Shown here in pieces: positions 57,148 to 64,000 of a DNA stretch of 64,000 bases. Within the stretch, counting starts at the first letter, position 1. Each line of letters begins with the position of its first letter. The DNA is from Streptomyces spinoverrucosus. Its GTDB lineage: Bacteria; Actinomycetota; Actinomycetes; Streptomycetales; Streptomycetaceae. A program made the position numbers and the translations under genes. A model generated the notes under the pieces. It did not search any database and was not told where the DNA came from. It worked only from the letters and a program-made list of their open reading frames with translations. The DNA is taken from the NCBI RefSeq assembly GCF_015712165.1, contig NZ_JADPZX010000001.1:2790001-2854000 (forward strand). The letters run 5' to 3'.

Positions 57148-58359
57148 ATGCACAGCAGCACGGGAGTCCTACGGCAACCGAAGGCGGTCTGGGCCACCGC
57201 CGGCGCCTCCGTCGTCGCCTTCATGGGCATCGGTCTCGTCGACCCGATCCTGCCGTCCATCGCCGAGGGACTGGACGCCACCGCCGGCCAGGTGTCACTG
57301 CTCTTCACGTCGTACTTCCTGATCACCGCGATCGCGATGCTGCTCACCGGCTTCGTCTCCAGCCGCATCGGCGGCCGCAGGACGCTGCTGCTCGGTCTCG
57401 CCCTCGTCGTGGTGTTCGCCGGTCTGTCCGGAACCTCCGGCTCCGTCGGCGAACTCGTCGGGTTCCGGGCGGGCTGGGGGCTGGGCAACGCGCTGTTCGT
57501 CTCCACGGCCCTCGCGGTCATCGTGGGCGCGGCGGCGGGCGGCAGCGCGGCGGCGATCCTGCTGTACGAGTCCGCGCTCGGCCTCGGCATGGCGTGCGGA
57601 CCGCTGCTGGGCGCGCTGCTCGGGGACGCCAGTTGGCGCTACCCGTTCTTCGGCACCGCGTTCCTGATGGCCGTCGGCTTCCTGTGCATCACGGCGTTCC
57701 TGAAGGAGCAGCCGAAGCCCGCGCGCCGGACCTCGCTGCTGGACCCGCTCAGGGCGCTCGGCCACGGCGGTCTGGCCTCGGCGGCGACATCGGCGTTCTT
57801 CTACAACTACACGTTCTTCACCGTGCTGGCCTTCACGCCGTTCGTGCTGAACATGAGCCCGTACCGGTCGGGTGCGGTGTTCTTCGCGTGGGGTGTGCTG
57901 CTGGCCGTCTTCTCGGTCGTCGTCGCGCCGCGGATGCAGGCGCGGTTCGGCTCGCTGAAGGTACTCGGCGGCTCGCTGGTGCTGCTCGCACTCGACGTAC
58001 TCGTCCTCGGCTACGGCGACCACACGACGGCCGTCGTCTGCACGATTCTTTCCGGTGCCTTCATAGGCGTGAACAACACCGTCTACACCGAGCTCGCGCT
58101 CGGGGTGTCGGACGCGCCGCGGCCGGTGGCGAGCGCGGGCTACAACTTCGTGCGGTGGTTCGCGGCGGCGGCCGCGCCCTACTTCGCGCCGAAGATCGAG
58201 GAGTGGACCGACGTCCACATCCCGTTCGTGGTGGCGGCGGTCACGGCGGTGCTGGGCGCGGGCGTGGTCGTCGTACGGCGGAAGGCGCTGACGGCCCGGG
58301 AAGAGGAGCTGGAAGTGCGGCACGCCACGGAGGACGGGGTCGGCGTCTTCGCCAACTGA
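57148..58359 (+). CDS. MFS transporter (drug/metabolite exporter type)
   Basis: This 403-residue protein has about 12 membrane segments. The MFS motif A is visible as GFVSSRIGGRRTLLL in the loop between segments 2 and 3, and a motif C-like region is ALGLGMACGPLLGALLG (segment 5), typical of H+-antiporter exporters. ATG 57148 is chosen, with AAGGGAG 9 nt upstream; earlier GTGs lie in the operator. It is in the inner membrane. Substrate unknown; the operator-like upstream dyad suggests induction by a ligand. Confidence 0.92.
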   Translation: MHSSTGVLRQPKAVWATAGASVVAFMGIGLVDPILPSIAEGLDATAGQVSLLFTSYFLITAIAMLLTGFVSSRIGGRRTLLLGLALVVVFAGLSGTSGSVGELVGFRAGWGLGNALFVSTALAVIVGAAAGGSAAAILLYESALGLGMACGPLLGALLGDASWRYPFFGTAFLMAVGFLCITAFLKEQPKPARRTSLLDPLRALGHGGLASAATSAFFYNYTFFTVLAFTPFVLNMSPYRSGAVFFAWGVLLAVFSVVVAPRMQARFGSLKVLGGSLVLLALDVLVLGYGDHTTAVVCTILSGAFIGVNNTVYTELALGVSDAPRPVASAGYNFVRWFAAAAAPYFAPKIEEWTDVHIPFVVAAVTAVLGAGVVVVRRKALTAREEELEVRHATEDGVGVFAN

Positions 58360-58401
58360 CTGTTCCCGGAAGGACTTTGGTGAGCTTCCTCACGCCCCGT
58401 G

Positions 58402-58986
58402 TCAGTCCAGCGGCACCGACGGGCGGGACGGGTCGCGCAGGTCCGTCCCGTTGGTCAGCCAGCGCTCCTGGAGGGCCTGGGCGCCGTGGACGCGCTTCCA
58501 GGCGGCCTCGTTCGGGGTCATGGGCAGCAGCGGCAGGAAGCGGACGGGGTCGAGGGGCGCGTCCAGTTCGAGGTCCTCGACCAGGCCGCCCGGCTCGGCG
58601 ACCAGCACCGACGTGAAGGGAGCGCCGGGCCACAGCGGTTCGCCGACGTCCAGGGAGGCGCCGGGGGCCACGACCACGCCCTCGACCTGCGGGGACGCGG
58701 CGAGCGCGGCGAGCGGGCGCAGCACCTTGTCGGTGTCGGCGCGACCGGATCGCACGGAGAGCACCAGTTCGGCGCGCGGGCCCTTGACCGGGTCGGCGAC
58801 GACCGCGGTGGGGTCCGTCATGGGCTGGGCGGACATGCCGAGGCTGGCGTAGCGGACGATGTCCCCCTCCTGGAAACGCAGCACCTCGATGCGGTCGGTG
58901 CCGAGGAAGGTGACCGCGGCGCGCGCGTCCGGTTCACCGAGCGCGGAGCGCAACCGGGACTCGACCAGGGGGAGAACATCAGCCAT
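58402..58986 (-). CDS. SUFU-domain (suppressor of fused-like) protein
   Basis: This 194-residue protein matches the bacterial SUFU-like domain family: RYASLGMSAQPM, PRAELVLSVRSGRAD, PFTSVLVAEPGG and LPLLPMTPNEAAWKRVHGA. ATG 58986 is used. In bacteria these domains are found as immunity proteins and as stand-alone proteins; no toxin gene is next to it. It is convergent with the MFS gene (42-bp gap). Function unknown. Confidence 0.85.
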   Translation of the reverse strand: MADVLPLVESRLRSALGEPDARAAVTFLGTDRIEVLRFQEGDIVRYASLGMSAQPMTDPTAVVADPVKGPRAELVLSVRSGRADTDKVLRPLAALAASPQVEGVVVAPGASLDVGEPLWPGAPFTSVLVAEPGGLVEDLELDAPLDPVRFLPLLPMTPNEAAWKRVHGAQALQERWLTNGTDLRDPSRPSVPLD

Positions 58987-59467
58987 GCGGCGAGCATAGA
59001 ACTCGTCAGGCCCGGGCGAAGCAGCGCCTTGACACTTCTGTCTGCTGATACTCTTGGCCGGTGGTTCGGGGCAGCACGCAGAAGCGTCGCGATCAAGTCC
59101 CGACGCCGACGACACTCCCTTACGAGGGACCGGCCGGAGGAGGTGGGGCTGCAATGGACCGAAGTCGACCGTGCAGTACCACCCGCTCTTCCGGCCGCTG
59201 ATGTTGCTCTGGCTCTAGCCTGCCGCCACCTCTCGCATGCGCAACTCCTGCGTGTATTCGCGGAAGAGCACTTCGTTCCGTTTTGCCTCTGCTTGATCTG
59301 TATGACCTGCATCAGCAGCTGAATCAGTAGCGAAGCTCGCCACCGCGACGGTGCGGTGCTCCCCGCTTTGTGGACGTGCCAAACATCCGCAAGTCAGGAC
59401 GTCCCCATTCCGGGCAGTTCCACCCGGCGCCCGCGGCCTCTCGCTGCTCGTTGCGAAGGAGCCTGCC
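58987..59467 (+). promoter_or_regulatory. 481-bp leader/intergenic region upstream of corA
   Basis: This gap has no clear gene. TTGACA occurs at about 59030. AGGAGG (59138-59143) lies 10 nt before ATG 59154, which opens a 15-codon ORF (MDRSRPCSTTRSSGR, 59154-59201) rich in Arg/Ser. The later part is less G+C-rich than usual (CGTTTTGCCTCTGCTTGATC near 59278). A leader-peptide or RNA-based control of corA is conceivable. No M-box could be confirmed. Confidence 0.45.
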
Positions 59468-60583
59468 ATGTCGATGATCCGTGACCTCCGTGCCGCGGTC
59501 CGCCCGTCGCGTCCCGCCCTGCGCAAGGACACCGGGGCGTACGACACCACGCGCGACCCCCAGACCACCACCGCCGTCGTCGACTGCGCCGTCTACCGCG
59601 ACGGCGCCCGCGTCGAGACCGACCGGCCGCTCACCCCGCACGAGGCGATGCGCCGGGTGCGGCGCGACGGCGGCTTCGTGTGGATCGGGCTGCACGAGCC
59701 CACCGAGGCCGAATTCGCCGGTATCGCAAGCGAGTTCGGGCTGCACCCGCTGGCGGTCGAGGACGCCGTCCAGGCACACCAGCGGCCGAAGCTGGAGCGC
59801 TACGACGACTCCCTGTTCACGGTCTTCAAGACCATCCACTACGTCGAGCACGACGAACTCACCGCCAACAGCCAGGTCGTGGAGACCGGCGAGGTGATGT
59901 GCTTCACCGGGCGGGACTTCTTCATCACCGTCCGGCACGGCGGACAGGGCTCGCTGCGGGCGCTCAGGCACCGGCTGCAGGACGACCCCGAGCTGCTCGC
60001 CAAGGGCCCCTCGGCGGTGCTGCACGCGATCGCCGACCACGTCGTCGACGGGTACATCGCGGTCGCCGACGCGGTGCAGGACGACATCGACGAGGTGGAG
60101 ACCGAGGTGTTCTCGCCGGGGCGGAAGGGCGCGCCGCGCGGTACCGACGCCGGGCGGATCTACCAGCTCAAGCGTGAGGTCATGGAGTTCCGGCGGGCGG
60201 TGCAGCCGCTGATGCGGCCGCTGACGCTGCTGAGCGAGCGGCCGATGCGACTGATCGACCCCGACATCCAGAAGTACTTCCGGGACGTCGCCGACCACCT
60301 CGCCCGGGTGCAGGAGCAGGTCACCGGCTTCGACGAGCTGCTCAACTCCATCCTCCAGGCCAACCTCGCCCAGGCCTCCGTCGCGCAGAACGAGGACATG
60401 CGCAAGATCACGTCCTGGGCCGCCATCATCGCCGTACCGACGATGGTGTGTGGCGTGTACGGGATGAACTTCGACTATATGCCCGAGCTGCGCTGGAAGT
60501 TCGGCTACCCGATGGTGCTCGGCATCACGGCGATGATCTGCTTCGGCATCCACCGGACGCTGAAGCGCAACGGCTGGCTGTGA
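59468..60583 (+). CDS. corA: CorA-type Mg2+/Co2+ transporter
   Basis: This 371-residue protein has the CorA layout: a large soluble N-terminus with VWIGLHEPTEAEF and LAVEDAVQAHQRPKLERYDD, a long helix, then two C-terminal membrane helices. The selectivity motif YGMNF is at the end of the first helix (CGVYGMNFDYMPE); the C-terminus is basic (HRTLKRNGWL). CorA forms pentamers that take up Mg2+ down its gradient. ATG 59468 has AAGGAG at ideal spacing; a longer in-frame ORF is not used. Its neighbours include MgtE-N and DUF1003 proteins. Confidence 0.94.
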   Translation: MSMIRDLRAAVRPSRPALRKDTGAYDTTRDPQTTTAVVDCAVYRDGARVETDRPLTPHEAMRRVRRDGGFVWIGLHEPTEAEFAGIASEFGLHPLAVEDAVQAHQRPKLERYDDSLFTVFKTIHYVEHDELTANSQVVETGEVMCFTGRDFFITVRHGGQGSLRALRHRLQDDPELLAKGPSAVLHAIADHVVDGYIAVADAVQDDIDEVETEVFSPGRKGAPRGTDAGRIYQLKREVMEFRRAVQPLMRPLTLLSERPMRLIDPDIQKYFRDVADHLARVQEQVTGFDELLNSILQANLAQASVAQNEDMRKITSWAAIIAVPTMVCGVYGMNFDYMPELRWKFGYPMVLGITAMICFGIHRTLKRNGWL

Positions 60584-60606
60584 GCGCCTCTGGCTACGCT
60601 GCTCCC

Positions 60607-61125
60607 ATGACTAGCGAGCTGCTCGACCAGGCCCTCGTCGAGGAGGCCACGAAGAAGTCCGGGCTCATCTGGGTGCGGGGTGCCGGCGCGCCGGCCGCGC
60701 GTGCGCTGTGGCACGTGTGGCACGAGGGTGCGGCCTGTGTGGTCGGCGACGGGCCGGGTGAGCAGCCGCTGCCGGGACTGGTCGACGGCGGCGCGGCCGA
60801 GGTGACCGTCCGCAGCAAGGACAAGGGCGGCCGGCTGGTCGCCTGGACGGCGCGGGTGGTGGAGCTGCCGTCCGGCTCCGAGCAGTGGCAGGCCACGGTC
60901 GCGGAGCTGAAGGGCAAGCGGCTCAACGCCCCCGACGGCGAGGCCATGCCCGAGCGGTGGGCCCGCGAGTGCCGGGTGCTGCGCCTGGAGCCGACCGGCG
61001 CGACCGCGCCGCTGCCGGACGGCTCGCTGGCCCGGGCGCCGCTGCCGACGCCGGCGACGACGCGCGAGCCGATCCCCGCTGGGCTGCCGCGCCTGCTCTT
61101 CAAGAAGAAGCGCAGGCGCAAGTAG
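60607..61125 (+). CDS. Hypothetical protein with basic C-terminus
   Basis: This 172-residue soluble protein has a start like SGLIWVRGAGAPAARALWHV and RLVAWTARVVELPSGSEQW, suggesting a beta-barrel (FMN-split-barrel-like) fold, which I cannot confirm. It ends in LPRLLFKKKRRRK, a very basic tail. ATG 60607 is used. It lies 23 bp after corA, same strand, so co-transcription is likely. It faces the lipoprotein gene (11-bp gap, convergent). Confidence 0.75.
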   Translation: MTSELLDQALVEEATKKSGLIWVRGAGAPAARALWHVWHEGAACVVGDGPGEQPLPGLVDGGAAEVTVRSKDKGGRLVAWTARVVELPSGSEQWQATVAELKGKRLNAPDGEAMPERWARECRVLRLEPTGATAPLPDGSLARAPLPTPATTREPIPAGLPRLLFKKKRRRK

Positions 61126-61136
61126 GGCGGCGGGGC

Positions 61137-61880
61137 CTACGACGTCGGCAGCTGCTGGCCGTAGTCCACCGTCTTGTCCTTCGCGGGCTGCTCCAAGGGG
61201 AAGTCCTTGCCCCAGTCCGAGAAGGTGAGCGTGCCCGCGCCGCCCGCGCGGACCAGGCGGAGGGGGTACGGCTTGCCCTCCAGGGAGACGTCCAGGGTGC
61301 CGCCGGAGCCCTTGTCGCCGGTGATGCGGATGGTGCGCACGCCGGACTCCTCGTGGCGGCCGCCCGTGCCCAGGGTGCCGTGCAGGGTCAGCAGGCTGTC
61401 GAAGAGGACGTCCTTGTCGGTGAATCCGCTGAACCGCTTGTACGAGGGATCCCCCTTCGGCACCTTGACGTACTTGCCGTCGAGCTTGTCGGCCGCGGCC
61501 GTGTCCCCGTCGTCGGGCCCGTCGTGCCAGAACTCCGCGTCCGCCATGAGGAACAGCTCCTCACCGACCCGCAGCAACTGGAAGGTCGCCCCCTCCGCGC
61601 TGACCGACCCGGTGCCGCCGTCCGACTTCAGGCGCATGTCCAGCTTGTACGTGCTCCCGCCCGCGACGACCGTCCCCGACAGCCGTACCGCCTGCGCGGA
61701 CTCGGCCGCCGTGAGCGTCTTGGCCCGGATCTTGTCGGGGGGCAGTTTGCCGACCCCGTTCGTGCCCGCGTCCGGGTCCTCGCTGCCACACCCGGTCAGC
61801 CCCGTCCCCGCCACAACCAGTGCGCACATCGCGCTCACCAGTGCGGTCCGGCGCGTACGGCCCTGGCGCATCGCAGTCAC
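61137..61880 (-). CDS. Lipoprotein of the LppX/LprAFG-like type
   Basis: This 247-residue protein has a lipoprotein signal (ALVSAMCALVVAGTGLTGC, Cys at about residue 31). The mature part has alternating strands (VRLSGTVVAGGSTYKLDMRL, GKPYPLRLVRAGGAGTL), like LppX/LolA folds that carry lipids. It is anchored to the outer face of the membrane. Start GTG 61880. Function unknown; lipid or glycolipid carriage is inferred from the fold. Confidence 0.85.
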   Translation of the reverse strand: MTAMRQGRTRRTALVSAMCALVVAGTGLTGCGSEDPDAGTNGVGKLPPDKIRAKTLTAAESAQAVRLSGTVVAGGSTYKLDMRLKSDGGTGSVSAEGATFQLLRVGEELFLMADAEFWHDGPDDGDTAAADKLDGKYVKVPKGDPSYKRFSGFTDKDVLFDSLLTLHGTLGTGGRHEESGVRTIRITGDKGSGGTLDVSLEGKPYPLRLVRAGGAGTLTFSDWGKDFPLEQPAKDKTVDYGQQLPTS

Positions 61881-62063
61881 AGGTGGTGCTGCCTTTCTGA
61901 CATCGGTCCTGAGCGGCGTAACGCAGCGTACCGGTGTGCCGGGCGGCCGGCGGAGCCAGACCGTCCGGACCGCTCACCAGGGCAGATCCGATCGGGACGG
62001 GCTAGCCTGAAGCCCATCCGAGCGAGCAATTCAGCACAAGCGGAGCAAAAGCAGCGAACGACT

Positions 62064-62108
62064 GGAAAAGAACGCACGGCAGGAAAAGAACACACGGTAG
62101 GAAAAGGA
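62064..62108 (+). repeat. Polypurine 18-bp direct repeats before the MgtE-N gene
   Basis: GGAAAAGAACGCACGGCA (62064-62081), GGAAAAGAACACACGGTA (62082-62099) and GGAAAAGGA (62100-62108) repeat, just ahead of the RBS. The third copy forms the RBS itself (AAAAGGAGG). Unusually A-rich for this genome. Confidence 0.75.
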
Positions 62109-62117
62109 GGCGCAGCC

Positions 62118-63407
62118 ATGGTCGCGGGCGCCCCCCGGATCTTCGTCTCGCATCTCTCCGGCACCGCCGTCTTCGACCCGAACGGCGACCTGGTGGGCCG
62201 CGTGCGCGATCTGGTCGTCATGCTGCGGGTCGGCAGCAAGCCGCCGCGGCTGCTCGGCCTGGTCGTCGAACTCGCCACCCGCCGCCGCATCTTCCTGCCC
62301 ATGACCAGGGTCACCGGCATCGAGTCCGGACAGGTCATCACCACCGGCGTGCTCAACGTCCGCCGCTTCGAACAGCGCCCCACCGAGCGGCTGGTCTTCG
62401 GCGAGCTGCTCGACCGGCGCGTCACGCTCGTCGAGACCGGCGAAGAGGTCACCGTCCTCGACCTGGCGGTGCAGCAGTTGCCGGCCCGCCGCGACTGGGA
62501 GATCGACCGCGTCTTCGTCCGCAAGGGCAGGAAGGGCGGCGCCTTCCGGCGGGCCAAGGGCGAGACGCTCACCGTCGAGTGGTCCGGCGTCACCGGCTTC
62601 TCGCTGGAGGAGCACGGGCAGGGCGCCGAGAGCCTGCTCGCCACCTTCGAGCAGCTGCGCCCCGCCGACCTCGCCAACGTGCTGCACCATCTGTCGGCCA
62701 AGCGGCGCGCCGAGGTCGCCGCCGCCCTCGACGACGACCGCCTGGCCGACGTGCTCGAAGAGCTCCCGGAGGACGACCAGGTCGAGATCCTCGGCAAGCT
62801 GCAGGAGGAGCGCGCGGCGGACGTCCTGGAGGCGATGGACCCGGACGACGCGGCCGACCTGCTCTCCGAGCTGCCGGAGGAGGAGAAGGAGCGGCTGCTG
62901 AGCCTGATGGAGCCCGCCGACGCGGCCGACATGCGGCGCCTGATGGCGTACGAGGAGCACACCGCCGGCGGTCTGATGACCACCGAGCCGATCGTGCTGC
63001 GCCCCGACGCCACCGTCGCCGACGCCCTCGCCCGGGTCCGCAATCCCGACCTCTCCCCCGCCCTCGCCGCCCAGGTGTACGTCTGCCGTCCGCCCGACGA
63101 GACGCCGACCGGCAAGTACCTCGGCACCGTGCACTTCCAGCGGCTGCTGCGCGACCCGCCGTACACCCTGGTCAGCTCGATCCTCGACGACGACCTGCAA
63201 CCCCTCGCCCCGGACGCGACGCTGCCCCTCGTCGCCGGGTTCTTCGCGACGTACGACATGGTCGCGGCGCCCGTCGTCGACGAGTCCGGGTCGCTGCTGG
63301 GCGCGATCACCGTGGACGACGTACTCGACCACATGCTGCCCGAGGACTGGCGGGAGACCGAGTTCGAGCTCGAAGAGGGCGAGGGGGTAGCCGCCCATGG
63401 CTCCTGA
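62118..63407 (+). CDS. MgtE-N / CBS domain protein with PRC-like N-terminus
   Basis: This 429-residue soluble protein starts ATG 62118 with AAGGAGG. Residues of about 1-150 are PRC-barrel-like (VFDPNGDLVGRVRDLVVMLR). Then comes an MgtE N-domain (LRPADLANVLHHLSAKRRAE, LEELPEDDQVEILGKL, MDPDDAADLLSELPEEE) and two CBS domains (PIVLRPDATVADALARV; LPLVAGFFATYDMVAAPVVD). The MgtE membrane channel part is absent, so it cannot transport Mg2+ itself and is presumably a Mg2+/nucleotide sensor. The DUF1003 gene overlaps its end by 11 nt. Confidence 0.9.
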   Translation: MVAGAPRIFVSHLSGTAVFDPNGDLVGRVRDLVVMLRVGSKPPRLLGLVVELATRRRIFLPMTRVTGIESGQVITTGVLNVRRFEQRPTERLVFGELLDRRVTLVETGEEVTVLDLAVQQLPARRDWEIDRVFVRKGRKGGAFRRAKGETLTVEWSGVTGFSLEEHGQGAESLLATFEQLRPADLANVLHHLSAKRRAEVAAALDDDRLADVLEELPEDDQVEILGKLQEERAADVLEAMDPDDAADLLSELPEEEKERLLSLMEPADAADMRRLMAYEEHTAGGLMTTEPIVLRPDATVADALARVRNPDLSPALAAQVYVCRPPDETPTGKYLGTVHFQRLLRDPPYTLVSSILDDDLQPLAPDATLPLVAGFFATYDMVAAPVVDESGSLLGAITVDDVLDHMLPEDWRETEFELEEGEGVAAHGS

Positions 63408-63999
63408 GCGTGACGTGGTGGGGCGCGAGATCGGCCGGGAGCGCATGCCCGCCGGGGCCACGGCGACCACGCGCCCGCGCGCCCGGCTCGACCAGCCACG
63501 TCCTCGGCGGCCCCGGATCCTGCCCGAGTGGGACCCGGAGGCGTTCGGGAAGCTGTCGGAGCGCATCGCCCGCTTCATCGGCACCGGGCGGTTCCTGGTC
63601 TGGATGACGATCGTGATCGTCGTGTGGGTGCTGTGGAACGTGTCGGCGCCCGCGGGCCTGCGCTTCGACGAGTACCCGTTCATCTTCCTGACCCTCATGC
63701 TCTCGCTCCAGGCCTCCTACGCCGCCCCGCTGATCCTGCTCGCCCAGAACCGGCAGGACGACCGCGCCCGGGTCGAACTCGAACAGGACCGCAAACAGAA
63801 CGAGCGGTCGATCGCGGACACCGAGTACCTGACCCGGGAGGTCGCCGCCCTGCGCATCGGGCTCGGCGAGGTGGCGACCCGGGACTGGATGCGCTCCGAG
63901 TTGCAGGACGTGGTCAGGGAACTGCAGGACGGGCACCCGGACGGTCACCGCGTATTCCCGGCAGATCGGTCAGGGGTGCGTGACGTAGACGACCGCTGA
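63397..63999 (+). CDS. DUF1003 membrane protein
   Basis: This 200-residue protein starts at ATG 63397, overlapping the MgtE-N gene by 11 nt, so the two are coupled. It has two membrane segments in the middle (FLVWMTIVIVVWVLWN and FIFLTLMLSLQASYAAPLIL) and a charged coiled-coil C-terminus (DDRARVELEQDRKQNERSIA). The DUF1003 family has NRQDDRAR after the second segment. Function unknown; location suggests a link to Mg2+ sensing. It ends just inside the window. Confidence 0.93.
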   Translation: MAPERDVVGREIGRERMPAGATATTRPRARLDQPRPRRPRILPEWDPEAFGKLSERIARFIGTGRFLVWMTIVIVVWVLWNVSAPAGLRFDEYPFIFLTLMLSLQASYAAPLILLAQNRQDDRARVELEQDRKQNERSIADTEYLTREVAALRIGLGEVATRDWMRSELQDVVRELQDGHPDGHRVFPADRSGVRDVDDR

Positions 64000-64000
64000 C

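Noticed and set aside
58402..58986. SUFU-like protein as an immunity gene
   Set aside because: No toxin-like gene lies next to it; it is flanked by an MFS exporter and corA.
59030..59055. TTGACA with TACTCT as a sigma-70 promoter
   Set aside because: The spacing is only about 14 nt, too short for a good promoter.
58987..59467. M-box Mg2+ riboswitch before corA
   Set aside because: I could not find the conserved M-box loops by eye; a covariance-model search would settle it.

Overview
The window reads as chromosomal core DNA of a Streptomyces, close in gene order to Streptomyces coelicolor. Evidence: very high G+C with G/C in nearly every third codon position, many GTG starts, a WblC/WhiB7-type regulator, mycoredoxin, UvrD2, an AdnA/AdnB-like helicase-nuclease pair, AIM24/TerD proteins, and two copies of a 40-bp intergenic repeat (core GCGACCAGCC) that I recognise from Streptomyces genomes. 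No tRNA, rRNA, IS element, prophage or CRISPR array was found.

Layout. 1-8640: UPF0182 membrane protein (runs off the left edge), PPA1309-family protein, YlbL-type PDZ/Lon-like protease, MoaE, an SDR protein, a Zn-metalloprotease-like protein and a Nudix hydrolase. 8784-12028: three consecutive AIM24-domain genes, the first-transcribed fused to TerD. 12169-15608: YgjP-like metalloprotease, an orphan E1-like (ThiF/TOMM) protein and an AarF/UbiB kinase. 15613-17300: wblC with a long leader holding a translated 107-codon upstream ORF and a perfect-stem terminator (attenuator). 17310-30160: DNA repair and redox block (UvrD2, mycoredoxin, NudC, M20 peptidase, AdnB-like, AdnA-like). 30161-36942: alkyltransferase-like protein, a large kinase-like/flippase-like membrane protein, and two tandem Tap/Slp-type lipoprotein hydrolases. 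37008-43380: MoeZ, then a four-gene locus (PelF-like glycosyltransferase, multipass membrane protein, sugar epimerase, spherulin-4-like protein) that looks like a small exopolysaccharide module. 43591-54562: DUF3152 protease-like protein, alpha/beta hydrolase, TetR regulator, DUF3107, ferritin-like protein, DEAD-box helicase with a repetitive basic tail, a second hydrolase, a NYN protein and a 50-aa conserved-looking protein. 54636-63999: MarC, PHP phosphoesterase, DUF6758, MFS exporter, SUFU-like protein, CorA, a lipoprotein, and an MgtE-N/CBS protein coupled to DUF1003.

Functional themes. A large part of the window follows, from memory, the order of the Mycobacterium tuberculosis block Rv3193c-Rv3211 (UPF0182, PDZ protease, DUF2342, ABC1, whiB7, uvrD2, mycoredoxin, nudC, adnAB, MGMT-like, moeB/moeZ, DUF3152, TetR, DUF3107, ferritin-like, rhlE), so it is an ancient actinobacterial neighbourhood tying antibiotic/translation stress (wblC), thiol-redox stress and double-strand-break repair. 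Three sites matching the sigma-R promoter pattern GGAAT-N18-GTT lie just upstream of mycoredoxin, moeZ and the 50-aa protein. The most notable items are the wblC uORF/attenuator, the PelF-like polysaccharide module with its repeat-rich intergenic DNA and a perfect 23-bp inverted repeat, the E1-like protein with no RiPP partners, and a 13-bp DnaA-box-like motif occurring three times in intergenic DNA.
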